This document shows, piece by piece, positions 16,860 through 26,701 of a stretch of DNA of 64,000 nucleotides; within the stretch, counting starts at the first letter, position 1; the number at the start of each line of letters is the position of its first letter. Origin of the DNA: DATBRC01 sp036560485 (lineage in GTDB: Bacteria; Pseudomonadota; Gammaproteobacteria; Burkholderiales; Burkholderiaceae_D); NCBI GenBank assembly GCA_036560485.1, contig DATBRC010000055.1:12507-76506 (forward strand), written 5' to 3'. Both the position numbers and the translations under genes were made by a program. Below the pieces are notes generated by a model. That model saw only the letters and a program-made list of their open reading frames with translations, did no database searches and was not told the origin of the DNA.

Positions 16860-18746
16860 ATGAGTCAATCCAGTCAATTCTCATTACTCACGCAACGTCG
16901 ATTTGCTCCTTTTTTCTGGACACAATTTTTCGGCGCATTCAATGACAACGTATTCAAGACAGCTTTGATCACGATCATCACGTATCAGGCTTTGAACTGG
17001 ACGACTATCGACCCTGGATTCTTGAATCAATTGATACCGGGTTTATTTATTTTGCCTTTCCTGTTGTTCTCTGCCACTGCCGGGCAGATAGCAGACAAGT
17101 TTGATAAAGCGCGGTTGGCGCGCTTTGTGAAGGTATTCGAAATTGCCGTCATGCTGGTGGCGGCAGTCGGTTGGATGACACACAGCTTGTGGTTGCTGGT
17201 AGCGGCGGTAGTCGGAATGGGGTTGCATTCGACGCTTTTCGGCCCGGTGAAATACGCATACTTGCCGCAGCACTTGGCGCAAGAAGAATTGATCGGCGGT
17301 AATGGCCTGATCGAGATGGGCACATTTGTCGGTATCTTGATGGGAGAAGTGTTGGGTGCGTTTCTCGTGATGTATTCATCAGTTGGTGTCAAACTGGTCG
17401 CCGGCGGGACGCTTGCGATCGCGGTACTCGGATGGTTGCTCAGCCGACGGATTCCCGTTTCGCCAGCGCCTGTACCTAATCTGAAAATCAACTGGAATCC
17501 GTTGACTGAAGCAATACGTAACATCAGTTTTTCGCGTCACAACCGCACGGTATTTTTATCCTTGCTCGGCAACTCGTGGTTTTGGTTCTATGGCGCCATC
17601 ATCATTGCGCAGTTTCCACTTTATGCAAAAAATTATTTGCATGGCGATCACAGTGTCTTCATTTTATTGTTGATGACATTTTCACTTGGGATTGGTGCCG
17701 GATCGTTGTTGTGCGAGCGTTTGTCCGGCCGCAAGATTGAAATCGGCCTGGTGCCGTTTGGTTCGATCGGCCTCTCTGTATTCGGTCTGGATCTGTTCTT
17801 TTCCAGCCTGCGGTATGCCAATATAGTGCCGGTTGATATATGGGGATTCGTTGCACAGCATGGCAGTCTGCATATCCTGTTCGACTGCGCGATGATTGGT
17901 GTTTTCGGCGGCTTGTATATTGTTCCATTGTTCGCGTTGATCCAGACACGTTGTGATCCTGGTCATGTATCGCGCACCATTGCCGGCATGAATATCTTGA
18001 ACTCGTTGTTTATGGTGACATCAGCGCTGGTTGCGATGGTCTTGCTCAGCTTTGGTTTTACCATACCGCAGATTTTTTTGACGACAGCAATCCTGAATGC
18101 CTTGGTTGCGATTTATATCTTCTCGCTCGTGCCTGAATTCCTGATGCGTTTTATCGCGTGGTTGTTAATCCATACGATACATCGCGTGCGTACCCTTGAT
18201 ACCGATCGTATCCCGGCCTCGGGAGCGGCTGTACTGGTCTGCAATCACGTCAGCTACGTCGATGCAATCGTCATCATGGCTGCCAGCCCGCGCCCCATAC
18301 GTTTCGTCATGGATCACCGCATTTTCAAGATGCCGGTGTTGTCATGGATTTTCAAGACGGCAAAAGCGATTCCGATTGCACCGGCAAAGGAAGATCCATG
18401 GCTGATGGAACGCGCTTACGTCGATATTGCACAAGCATTACACGAAGGAGATCTGGTGTGTATTTTCCCTGAGGGGAAGTTGACCAGTACCGGCGAGATG
18501 AATGAATTCAAAGGCGGCGTCAAGAAAATCATCGATCGTTCGCCTGTGCCTGTCATACCAATGGCCTTGCGTGGTTTATGGGGAAGCACGTTATCGCGCG
18601 CTGAAGGCAACCCATTTGAGCGTTCGTTCAAACGCGGGCTTTTTTCGAAATTGTCTTTGGTGGTCGGAGTGCCGGTTGAGCCTGCGGCAGCGACACCGGA
18701 ATACCTGCAGCAGCAGGTATTGGCACTGCGCGGAGACTGGAAATAA
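16860..18746 (+). CDS. MFS lysophospholipid transporter (LplT-like) fused to PlsC acyltransferase
   Basis: 628 residues. Residues 1-410 form an MFS transporter of the LplT type (FFGAFNDNVFKTAL at the start, about 12 helices). Residues about 430-628 form a PlsC-type glycerolipid acyltransferase with the H-x4-D box in NHVSYVD and the second box FPEGKLTSTGEM. The likely role is uptake of lysophospholipid across the inner membrane followed by re-acylation. In Aas proteins of this type a third, AMP-binding acyl-ACP synthetase domain follows; it is absent here. The start at MSQSSQ was chosen over a Met 15 codons upstream because GAGATC precedes it and the fold begins there. Confidence 0.88.
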   Translation: MSQSSQFSLLTQRRFAPFFWTQFFGAFNDNVFKTALITIITYQALNWTTIDPGFLNQLIPGLFILPFLLFSATAGQIADKFDKARLARFVKVFEIAVMLVAAVGWMTHSLWLLVAAVVGMGLHSTLFGPVKYAYLPQHLAQEELIGGNGLIEMGTFVGILMGEVLGAFLVMYSSVGVKLVAGGTLAIAVLGWLLSRRIPVSPAPVPNLKINWNPLTEAIRNISFSRHNRTVFLSLLGNSWFWFYGAIIIAQFPLYAKNYLHGDHSVFILLLMTFSLGIGAGSLLCERLSGRKIEIGLVPFGSIGLSVFGLDLFFSSLRYANIVPVDIWGFVAQHGSLHILFDCAMIGVFGGLYIVPLFALIQTRCDPGHVSRTIAGMNILNSLFMVTSALVAMVLLSFGFTIPQIFLTTAILNALVAIYIFSLVPEFLMRFIAWLLIHTIHRVRTLDTDRIPASGAAVLVCNHVSYVDAIVIMAASPRPIRFVMDHRIFKMPVLSWIFKTAKAIPIAPAKEDPWLMERAYVDIAQALHEGDLVCIFPEGKLTSTGEMNEFKGGVKKIIDRSPVPVIPMALRGLWGSTLSRAEGNPFERSFKRGLFSKLSLVVGVPVEPAAATPEYLQQQVLALRGDWK

Positions 18747-18802
18747 CGGCAGGGATAAATTTTAACGGATACTTAATTCACCGCTATAAAGCAGGTTTGC
18801 AA

Positions 18803-19579
18803 TTACAGATTAACAAAACCAGTGTGCCAGTTTGCATCCGCGTTACGTAAAAATCTTTCATTGGCTGCTTTGATTTCGGTGATCTCTTTCATCACTTCCA
18901 GAGAAAAGCCGGCGCGTTTTTCACCGCGATCCTGCATCGTCAAGGTATCCAGATAACGATGCAGATGTTTTGGATCGGGAGCGAACAGGCAAATGCGCTG
19001 CCAGATATGCGGGAAAGTGTTTTGCAGCACCTTGTTTGGCGTGAGCTGGTCAAGCGCAGAAAGGGAGAGGCCTTTGATATTGCTTGGTACTGGATCGGCC
19101 TGGTAAATCATCTGCACTGTGGCAGCACCTAGATAGGTTTCGGATTCCATTCTCGGCGTAACAGGTTTCAATAACGGCAAAATCGTTTTGCTGATTTGCT
19201 CAGCAGAGAGTCCTGCTCGGGATTCACAACGAATGTTTTTTATTCCGGTACCCTTGAAGTAATCATGGTGTCCTGCGATTGCTTCAGCTTTTGAAGTGTG
19301 ACTGCCGAGATCGATCACACAAACGGGTTTCAGATCACCATCGTAAATTGCATAATCCACAATTTTCTCAGGCATGTCGGAAATGCCGGTCTTACGCGAG
19401 CGTTCGTCTTGATCTTTTGGTTCCAGCAGCGCCGCGATTGCCACTTTTGGGAAAATATAACAAGTCGGCAAAGCTCGGCATAAACGAATGAAAAACTCTT
19501 CTTCCGTTTTTGTGAGAAGGGGAATGGCGCTAAAACGCTGTGTCGTTCTCTTGTTTGCTTTTCGGTTGAAAAAAAACAT
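18803..19579 (-). CDS. DUF2726-containing protein
   Basis: 258 residues. The N-terminal half (about 20-150) fits DUF2726, a family with restriction-endonuclease-like fold features: LLTKTEEEFFIRLCRAL, then FPKVAIAALL, and VDYAIYDGDLKPVCVIDL as the likely D...E/D core. The C-terminal 100 residues are not recognised. It lies downstream of the PAS/GAF kinase on the same strand with an 89-bp gap, so it may be co-transcribed. Nuclease activity is only an inference from the fold. Confidence 0.75.
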   Translation of the reverse strand: MFFFNRKANKRTTQRFSAIPLLTKTEEEFFIRLCRALPTCYIFPKVAIAALLEPKDQDERSRKTGISDMPEKIVDYAIYDGDLKPVCVIDLGSHTSKAEAIAGHHDYFKGTGIKNIRCESRAGLSAEQISKTILPLLKPVTPRMESETYLGAATVQMIYQADPVPSNIKGLSLSALDQLTPNKVLQNTFPHIWQRICLFAPDPKHLHRYLDTLTMQDRGEKRAGFSLEVMKEITEIKAANERFLRNADANWHTGFVNL

Positions 19580-19668
19580 TGCGTCACCCGTACTAATTTA
19601 AGAAATCAAATAACGATATCCTGAGCCCATGACTGCAATGTTGTATAAAACTGCAGACTTGTGATGCA

Positions 19669-22600
19669 TCAGTTATTGACGGCTTCATTATGATCTCTCA
19701 AAGGGGCGGTGGTTGGCAATGAAATAATGAAGCTTGTACCAATTCCCACTTCGCTTTGCACCTGAATCCGCCCACCAAGCAAGCTGGTAACCAAAGTATG
19801 CGTGATATTCAGCCCCAATCCTGAGCCGCCTGCACCGAGTTTGGTCGTGAAGAACGGGTCGAATATGCGACTCAAATTGGCAGCAGGGATGCCGACTCCA
19901 TTGTCTTTGACGATCAGTTCTATCCAGTCTTCCGCAGTTGATTGCGCAACGATGGAAATCGTGCCGGAGTTACGGCCCTCAAATCCATGCAGTAGTGCGT
20001 TATTGACAAGATTGTTCACGACTTGCCCAAGCGGCCCCGGGTAGCTGTCCATTCGTATGGCAGTGGGTATGCTTTGCATGACATTGACGGATGTTTTTTT
20101 CAATGTTGGGGAGAGCGTCATGATGATTTCCGAAGTGACTTCCGACAATGAAAACACGCGGCGTTGTGAGCTTGTTTGATCGACAGCGACTTGTTTGAAG
20201 CTCGTTACAAGATCAGCTGCCCGGTATAAATTGCGCACAAGGATATCACTGGCCTTCGCGCTATCCTCAATATAGCTTTCGAGGGCAGAACGCTTGAGGC
20301 CGTTTGCATAGCTTTCAGAAAAACTCCGCGTTCTATCGGCCAGCGTGCTTGCCACCATCAAACTATTGCCGATCGGTGTATTCAACTCATGCGCGATGCC
20401 GGCGACTAATGATCCGAGAGCTGCCAGCTTTTCGCTGCGCACCAACTCTTCTTGTGCCAGATTGAGTGTGTTTAATGTGGCGGCCAATTCTTTATTTGCC
20501 TTTTGCAGTTCTTCAGTACGCTCGGCAACGTGGTGTTCAAGATTCGCATTCACTTCCAGAATTTCATTTTCGATGAAGTGCTTTTCAGTGATGTCGATAG
20601 CCGTCAGAATAGTAAATTCTTCACCGGCGATATCGAATATATTGCCGGACATTTGTATCAAGGCTTTGCTGCCATCGCCTAAATTTACCCATGTCTCATA
20701 ACGATCAATGTGCTTTTTTTGTTTGAGGGTATCGAGAATCAATTGCCTGTCATTCGGATCGCAATAGAATGATATTTGCAAGGTGTTTCTGCCGATGGTT
20801 TCACTCTGCTTGCGATGAAATTGCATCTCGAAAGCACGATTCACATCCAGGATGTGCTGGTCGCTGCCGAAGCGTAACAGGAGCATCGGAACCGGTGAGG
20901 CATGGAACATCGCGGAAAACTGCTGCTGACTGTTGCGTAATGCCTCTTCATTCCGTTTTCGTTCCAACTCTGATGAAGCGCGTTCACTGAATACCTGCAG
21001 TAATGATTTTACTAAATCAGGGTTGCTGAGTGGGTGTGCATCCATAACGGCCAGAACGCCAATCGAGTTGCCGGCATTGTCTCGGATCGGTGCACCTGCG
21101 TAGCTTTCCCAACCTTGTTCGGCAAGTGCGGCATCCTGAGGAAAGAGTGTTTGTATGTCTTTGGGAAATACACTGATTTCACCTGAAAGAATATGTTCGC
21201 ATGGCGAGCCGCTAATGCTGTATTCAAAATTATTGGTAAGTCGATTTCTGGTGAATGCGGCAATGGTATGAATGCGGTTGGGCGCATCAGTTTTGCATAG
21301 TCCAATGAAAGCACGATCAGTACCTAGTGCGGTAGCAAGATCGGTCACCAGCAGTTCAAAAAATGATTCGCTTGCCATTCCTTGAATACCTTGCGCGAGT
21401 CGTAGCAGCACACGATCCACTTCGGCTTTTTGTTGTTCCATGCGACGTTGGTCTGTTACATCACGAACAACCGCCAGCATATGCGTTTCGTTTCCGACAT
21501 TGAATGTATTTGCATCAACCAGACAAGCACGGATTTCATCATTCCTCGTACGCAAACTGACAGGAAAATCGCGAGCAACACCTTGGGCATCTAGTTTTTC
21601 GACCAGCGCAGCTCGCTCGGATTGATTAAACCAAAGGTTTAGTGCAAGGGTGGATTTCCCGATCGCATATTGACGATCGAGCCCGGTGAATCTCTCATAT
21701 GCAGCGTTGACATCAACCAGAACGCCATCGCTCATGCGGCTGATGGTCATGTAGTCAGGACTTCCATGGAAAGCACTGGCAAATTTTGCTTGTGAAAGTC
21801 GATATGCTTCCTCGGCATTTTGTTTTTCCGAGATGTCCTCGCCCATTGAAACAAGGCGTCCGGCATGTCCGCTCTTGTCAATAATATGTGCGTTGCGCCA
21901 TTGGCATGTGATGATTGCTCCATCGGCACGAACATTTTTGCTGATGCTTTTTGTTGCACCTTTACCTGCAATCAGTTTGACGAATAGTGCGTCGACCGCT
22001 TCCTTGCTTAAATTGGGAATGATGAAACTGGCATGCTTTCCCATTGCCGCTTTGCGTGAATATCCGAAAATATTCTCGGCGGCAGTATTCCATTCGATCA
22101 CGCAGTAATTTTTGTCCCATTCAATAATGGCGATCGGGTTGTATTCCACCAGAACGCGGTAACGTTCTTCTTCTTCAAATAATTCTTGTTCAATCCGTTT
22201 GCGTTGATCGATATCCAATTCCAACGCCATGTTTTTTTCGCCCAGTTCTTTAAACAAATGATTCAGGCTGGCACGTGTAGTCTCGAGGCGTTGGCTAAGT
22301 ATCCCTATTTCATCCAGGCGAGCCCAGCTGAAAGGAGTATCCCATTGTCGATTAGCGAGGCGTTCCGCGCTGCGTCCCAATCTTTGCAGCGGTTTTATCA
22401 ATCGCTTTTCAAGCAGAATCAGAACAAGTGCGATAGAGAGCGCAACCTGCGCAGTGAGCGCGATCATGGATTGCATCAAGTCATCCAGTAAAATTCGCTG
22501 GAGCCGCTCGCTGCTTACTTCAATGTAAATTGAGCCTATGGTCTTTCCGCCATATTCGACATTCTTTTTGGTGGCAGCGGTAAAGCCATGACGTCGTTCA

Positions 22601-22908
22601 GGTTTAATCGACGAAGCAAACACGTCGAGTGTATTGTCTTTTACTTCGATGCCGACAATATCTTCGTTGTGCATCATGACTTGAAGCAGCGCGAGAACAC
22701 TCTCTTTGTTGGCATTCCGAAGAGGCTCCTGCATGCCTTTTGACAAAATTTCGGCATTCAGTTCAAGCAATTCCTGAGTACGATTCTTAATATCGTTTTC
22801 GTAACGGTTTATCTTGGATAGTCCGCTGATCAGGATCGCGGGAATCAGCAAGCTCAGTACGACTGTCCAAATGATGGCGCGACGAAGCGTGATAGTTTGC
22901 GAAATCAT
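19669..22908 (-). CDS. Membrane sensor histidine kinase with HAMP, PAS and GAF domains
   Basis: 1079 residues. Two membrane helices (about 10-30 and 148-168) flank a periplasmic sensor of about 115 residues. Then HAMP (about 170-222), PAS (about 248-365), PAS (about 370-490), GAF (about 494-650), PAS (about 652-780), a coiled coil, a HisKA-type dimerisation domain with His840 in GIAHELNTPIGN, and HATPase with VNNLVNNALLHG near 966 and GSGLGLNITHTLV. The HELNTPIGN box belongs to a less common kinase class than HEIRTP. No receiver domain is attached; the neighbouring REC-DUF3369 protein, encoded 89 bp upstream on the same strand, is the likely partner. Confidence 0.92.
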   Translation of the reverse strand: MISQTITLRRAIIWTVVLSLLIPAILISGLSKINRYENDIKNRTQELLELNAEILSKGMQEPLRNANKESVLALLQVMMHNEDIVGIEVKDNTLDVFASSIKPERRHGFTAATKKNVEYGGKTIGSIYIEVSSERLQRILLDDLMQSMIALTAQVALSIALVLILLEKRLIKPLQRLGRSAERLANRQWDTPFSWARLDEIGILSQRLETTRASLNHLFKELGEKNMALELDIDQRKRIEQELFEEEERYRVLVEYNPIAIIEWDKNYCVIEWNTAAENIFGYSRKAAMGKHASFIIPNLSKEAVDALFVKLIAGKGATKSISKNVRADGAIITCQWRNAHIIDKSGHAGRLVSMGEDISEKQNAEEAYRLSQAKFASAFHGSPDYMTISRMSDGVLVDVNAAYERFTGLDRQYAIGKSTLALNLWFNQSERAALVEKLDAQGVARDFPVSLRTRNDEIRACLVDANTFNVGNETHMLAVVRDVTDQRRMEQQKAEVDRVLLRLAQGIQGMASESFFELLVTDLATALGTDRAFIGLCKTDAPNRIHTIAAFTRNRLTNNFEYSISGSPCEHILSGEISVFPKDIQTLFPQDAALAEQGWESYAGAPIRDNAGNSIGVLAVMDAHPLSNPDLVKSLLQVFSERASSELERKRNEEALRNSQQQFSAMFHASPVPMLLLRFGSDQHILDVNRAFEMQFHRKQSETIGRNTLQISFYCDPNDRQLILDTLKQKKHIDRYETWVNLGDGSKALIQMSGNIFDIAGEEFTILTAIDITEKHFIENEILEVNANLEHHVAERTEELQKANKELAATLNTLNLAQEELVRSEKLAALGSLVAGIAHELNTPIGNSLMVASTLADRTRSFSESYANGLKRSALESYIEDSAKASDILVRNLYRAADLVTSFKQVAVDQTSSQRRVFSLSEVTSEIIMTLSPTLKKTSVNVMQSIPTAIRMDSYPGPLGQVVNNLVNNALLHGFEGRNSGTISIVAQSTAEDWIELIVKDNGVGIPAANLSRIFDPFFTTKLGAGGSGLGLNITHTLVTSLLGGRIQVQSEVGIGTSFIISLPTTAPLRDHNEAVNN

Positions 22909-22997
22909 TTTGTGAACCGATGTTTTACTTCAACAACAAGAGAGAGGGAGTTATGCATGTGAGGTGAGTTGGCACCTCTGCAAGGTATGCGAATTTG

Positions 22998-25259
22998 TTA
23001 AGCAAGCTTACTACCTTGCTGCATCCGGTTCTTTTGCAACCAATCCAAAAGCAAATCGGGTGTCATTGGCCGTGCGAACAAGAATCCCTGTGCGAAAGGA
23101 CATCCCAGTGATGTGAGAATTTCGGATTGACGCTCATTTTCCACACCTTCGGCAATCACAGGCAAACCAAGATTACGGCCGAGCTGGATGATCATTTCAG
23201 CGATGCTGCTGCCACGTGAAGAGCTGGTGATTTCGGAAACAAAAGTTCGATCGATTTTGATGCGATCAACTTTTAACTGCTGCAAATAACTCAATGATGA
23301 AAAGCCTGTGCCAAAATCGTCAATCGCGATGCTGATACCTGTTTCACGAATCTGGTCAAGCGTCTTGATCAAGAAATTCGGATCTTCCATTGCCATGGAT
23401 TCAGTGATTTCAAGTTCAATAAATTCTGCGGGTGCTTTGGTATCGCGCAAGGCACGTTGCAGCATTTCCAGGAAGTGAGGATGGCGGAACTGGGCCAGTG
23501 AAACATTAATCGCCATCACGACATCGTTGAATCCATTTTGTCTGAGACATATCAACTCTTGGCATGCAGTACGCATGACCCACTCACCCAATTCGATGAT
23601 CAATCCGGAATACTCGGCAAGAGGGATGAATTTGTTGGGCGTAATAAAATTGCCATCAGCAGTTTTCCAGCGCAATAGCGCCTCTGTTCCGATGGGCTGT
23701 TTGGTTGCAAGGTCGATTTGCGGCTGATAAACGACGGACAATTGTTTTTCTTCGAAGGAATTGCGTAATGCGTGCATCATGCGCACGCGTTCGCGGCTAT
23801 CGATTCCCATGCTGCTTGAAAAATAAAAATGTCCTGAACGCTGCTGAAGCTTTGCGCGTTTGAGAGCGATATCGGCATCTTTCAGCGCTTCCGCGCCAGT
23901 CCCGATGTAATCGTCGAGGCGCAATAGCCCCACAGTAGCGGTAAGCTGCAATGCTTCTCCATCAATGCTGAACGGAGTGCTGAATAATTCCTGAATAATC
24001 TGTGGATTGACTGAAACTTCCGGACCCAACAAGGAAAATGCATCACCACCGACCCGTCCCAAGGTCAATTGGTCTCCCAAACGGTCCTGCAGTCGGGCGG
24101 CTACTGCGAGCAATAGAAGATCACCAAATCCATGACCAAGTGCATCGTTGGTTTCGGCGAAATGATCAATGTCTACGAGTGCCAGGATAGTTTTATTCTT
24201 TTTCGTCGAGTCAAGAGTGTCATTCAGAATTTGAATCAGCTTGGTGCGGTTCGGCAGCTTGCAGAGCGGATCATAAAACGCGAAGTCATGCAAGCGTGTA
24301 ACCAGCATGACATTGTCAAGGCCGACTGAAATATTACTGCAAAATACTTCAAGCAAACCCTGATTGACTTCATCCAGCGGCGCATCGAGATTCAAGTAAG
24401 CTGCAAATTTTCGATCGGCATTGCCGGTGAAGTAAAGCGCGGTAAATGTCGGGCCATAAATATTACGTTGTTCATTGATGGCGCGTTTCATCGTCTGAAC
24501 GATGTGCTTATCGTGAATCCTGGCAAGCGGTTTGTTGATCTGTGATGTGTAGTGGCCAGAGGCTGCAACGATGAAGATTGCATGATCCTTATCGACTGCA
24601 TCGTCTTGGACGCAGAGCAAACCATCCGGTTTAATGTGGAGCAGACTCGCGATTTGCGTGAGGACACCGTTGGCAAAATTCTGTAATCCCTGCAGCGCCA
24701 TCAATTCTGTGCTGGCTTGTACGATCAAATCAAGGCCGCGCCGACTGGCATTGATTGCCCGGATTTGTTCATAAGAACGGATTGCGGCAGTGACAGTCGT
24801 AAAAAGCTTGATGCGAGTGAGTTCGGATTTTGTCTTGTAATCGTTGATATCGTAATCGCGGATCGCATCCATCTCCGGTGCATATCCGGGCTGCCCGGTG
24901 CGCAGAATGATGCGCACTTCGGTCATGTCACAATCTTCCCTGATATAGCGGACCAGCCTCAAGCCGGCATCTTCCTGCTCCATCACGACATCCAGCAAGA
25001 TGACTGCAATGTCAGATTCCTGTTTGAGAAGTTGGCGCGCCTCCGCTGCCGAATATGCATGCAGAAAGGTGAGCGGGCGGTGCTGCATTTCCAGATTATT
25101 CAGAGCAAATGTCGTCGCCGTATGGACATCAGCATCGTCATCAATAATAAGCACCCGCCACGCAGCAGGAGCTATTGGACGTTCTGCAGCGCCATCGGGC
25201 GACGCAGTTTCATCCATAAATACAAGATCATCCTCATGGGGCGTGATCGGTAAATTCAT
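22998..25259 (-). CDS. REC-DUF3369-GGDEF-EAL response regulator, c-di-GMP phosphodiesterase
   Basis: 753 residues. REC (about 35-160; Asp90 in ILLDVVM), DUF3369 (about 160-325), GGDEF (about 335-480) and EAL (about 495-745). The GGDEF motif reads GGDAF, so cyclase activity is doubtful. The EAL domain keeps its catalytic set: EALLRW, MAINVSLAQF, LEITESMAM, DDFGTGFSSLSYL, KIDRTFV and AEGVEN. It is therefore expected to break down c-di-GMP under control of phosphorylation and possibly of nucleotide binding to the inactive GGDEF domain. It is the promoter-proximal gene of a pair with the PAS/GAF histidine kinase. Confidence 0.92.
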   Translation of the reverse strand: MNLPITPHEDDLVFMDETASPDGAAERPIAPAAWRVLIIDDDADVHTATTFALNNLEMQHRPLTFLHAYSAAEARQLLKQESDIAVILLDVVMEQEDAGLRLVRYIREDCDMTEVRIILRTGQPGYAPEMDAIRDYDINDYKTKSELTRIKLFTTVTAAIRSYEQIRAINASRRGLDLIVQASTELMALQGLQNFANGVLTQIASLLHIKPDGLLCVQDDAVDKDHAIFIVAASGHYTSQINKPLARIHDKHIVQTMKRAINEQRNIYGPTFTALYFTGNADRKFAAYLNLDAPLDEVNQGLLEVFCSNISVGLDNVMLVTRLHDFAFYDPLCKLPNRTKLIQILNDTLDSTKKNKTILALVDIDHFAETNDALGHGFGDLLLLAVAARLQDRLGDQLTLGRVGGDAFSLLGPEVSVNPQIIQELFSTPFSIDGEALQLTATVGLLRLDDYIGTGAEALKDADIALKRAKLQQRSGHFYFSSSMGIDSRERVRMMHALRNSFEEKQLSVVYQPQIDLATKQPIGTEALLRWKTADGNFITPNKFIPLAEYSGLIIELGEWVMRTACQELICLRQNGFNDVVMAINVSLAQFRHPHFLEMLQRALRDTKAPAEFIELEITESMAMEDPNFLIKTLDQIRETGISIAIDDFGTGFSSLSYLQQLKVDRIKIDRTFVSEITSSSRGSSIAEMIIQLGRNLGLPVIAEGVENERQSEILTSLGCPFAQGFLFARPMTPDLLLDWLQKNRMQQGSKLA

Positions 25260-25466
25260 GTATCGCTTCCGAGATGCTTTTGCTCTATTTATCTTTTTAT
25301 GTGGCTAGTATATAGGTAATTCAGGTCATTCATTGGCGCACATTTGCATCGCTGTGAACTGATTGAGTGATTGTGCGCTGCAGCATGGCGTCACAAGCAC
25401 TGTCTGATTTTTGAATAAATTTGTTACGCTGTTAAAATGGATGCTTTCGCATTTCTACAGCAGATC

Positions 25467-26570
25467 ATGTCCGGCAACACACTTGGTACACTTTTTACAG
25501 TTACAACTTTTGGCGAGTCGCATGGCCCCGCTATTGGCTGTGTCATTGACGGTTGCCCGCCGGGGATGGTTTTATCCGAATCGGATATTCAACCTGAACT
25601 TGATCGCCGCAAGCCCGGAACATCCCGCCATGTAACGCAACGTAAAGAATCCGATACGGTGGAAATTTTATCGGGCGTTTTTGAAGGAAAAACAACCGGA
25701 ACGCCGATCGCCTTGCTGATTCGTAATGAAGATCAGCGCAGCAAGGATTATGGCAATATCACCGAGACCTTTCGTCCGGGGCATGCCGACTACACATACT
25801 GGCATAAATACGGCATTCGCGATCCAAGAGGCGGCGGTCGATCATCGGCGCGTTTGACAGCACCGGTGGTGGGTGCTGCCGCGATCGCCAAGAAATGGCT
25901 GTTTCAGCAATACGGCACCACATTCAAAGGATGCATGAGCCAGTTGGGCGACATCGTGATTCCATTTGAATCATGGGAGCATGTGCGCGAAAACCCATTT
26001 TTTTCTGCCAACGCAAGTATCCTCCCGCAGCTGGAACAGTATATGGATGCATTGCGTGCAGCAGGTGATTCATGCGGCGCACGGATTGATGTGGTTGCCG
26101 AGAATGTACCGATAGGCCTGGGTGAACCGATATACGACAAGCTGGATGCAGAGATCGCGTATGCGCTAATGGGTATTAATGCTGTCAAAGGCGTCGAAAT
26201 TGGCGCCGGTTTTAAATCCATCGCGCAAAAAGGCACGGAACATGGCGACGAATTGACGCCAACCGGATTTGCAACGAATAACGCCGGCGGTGTATTGGGT
26301 GGCATATCCACAGGTCAAAACATTACGGCGTCGATCGCAATCAAACCGACGTCATCGATCCGTAGTCCGCGAAACTCAATCGACAAGAATGGCAAGCCGA
26401 TCGTGGTTGAAACATTTGGTCGTCATGATCCTTGTGTCGGCATTCGAGCGACACCAATCGCCGAGGCGATGCTGGCTTTAGTGTTGATGGATCATGCGCT
26501 GAGGCATCGCGCTCAGTGTGCCGATGTACGAGTCGATACGCCGGTCATAGCTGCGAAAAAGCTGGCCTGA
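25467..26570 (+). CDS. aroC: Chorismate synthase
   Basis: 367 residues. It converts 5-enolpyruvylshikimate-3-phosphate to chorismate, the last shared step to aromatic amino acids, using reduced FMN. The signatures FGESHGPAIGCVIDG, RPGHADYTYWHKYG and RGGGRSSARLTA are all intact. The start at MSGNTLGTLF matches the family; an upstream ATG would add ten residues. No close operon partner: the MFS gene follows after 131 bp. Confidence 0.96.
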   Translation: MSGNTLGTLFTVTTFGESHGPAIGCVIDGCPPGMVLSESDIQPELDRRKPGTSRHVTQRKESDTVEILSGVFEGKTTGTPIALLIRNEDQRSKDYGNITETFRPGHADYTYWHKYGIRDPRGGGRSSARLTAPVVGAAAIAKKWLFQQYGTTFKGCMSQLGDIVIPFESWEHVRENPFFSANASILPQLEQYMDALRAAGDSCGARIDVVAENVPIGLGEPIYDKLDAEIAYALMGINAVKGVEIGAGFKSIAQKGTEHGDELTPTGFATNNAGGVLGGISTGQNITASIAIKPTSSIRSPRNSIDKNGKPIVVETFGRHDPCVGIRATPIAEAMLALVLMDHALRHRAQCADVRVDTPVIAAKKLA

Positions 26571-26701
26571 TTTTTGTGAGGCGCCTGAGCAAAATTGACT
26601 GGCGTCTCATCGCAATACAACGTTTCTTTTCACCACACTTACGTACAAAATTCCAGGAAACCATCCTGTAATCAATTCATTGCTTTTCAAAGATATTCCT
26701 C

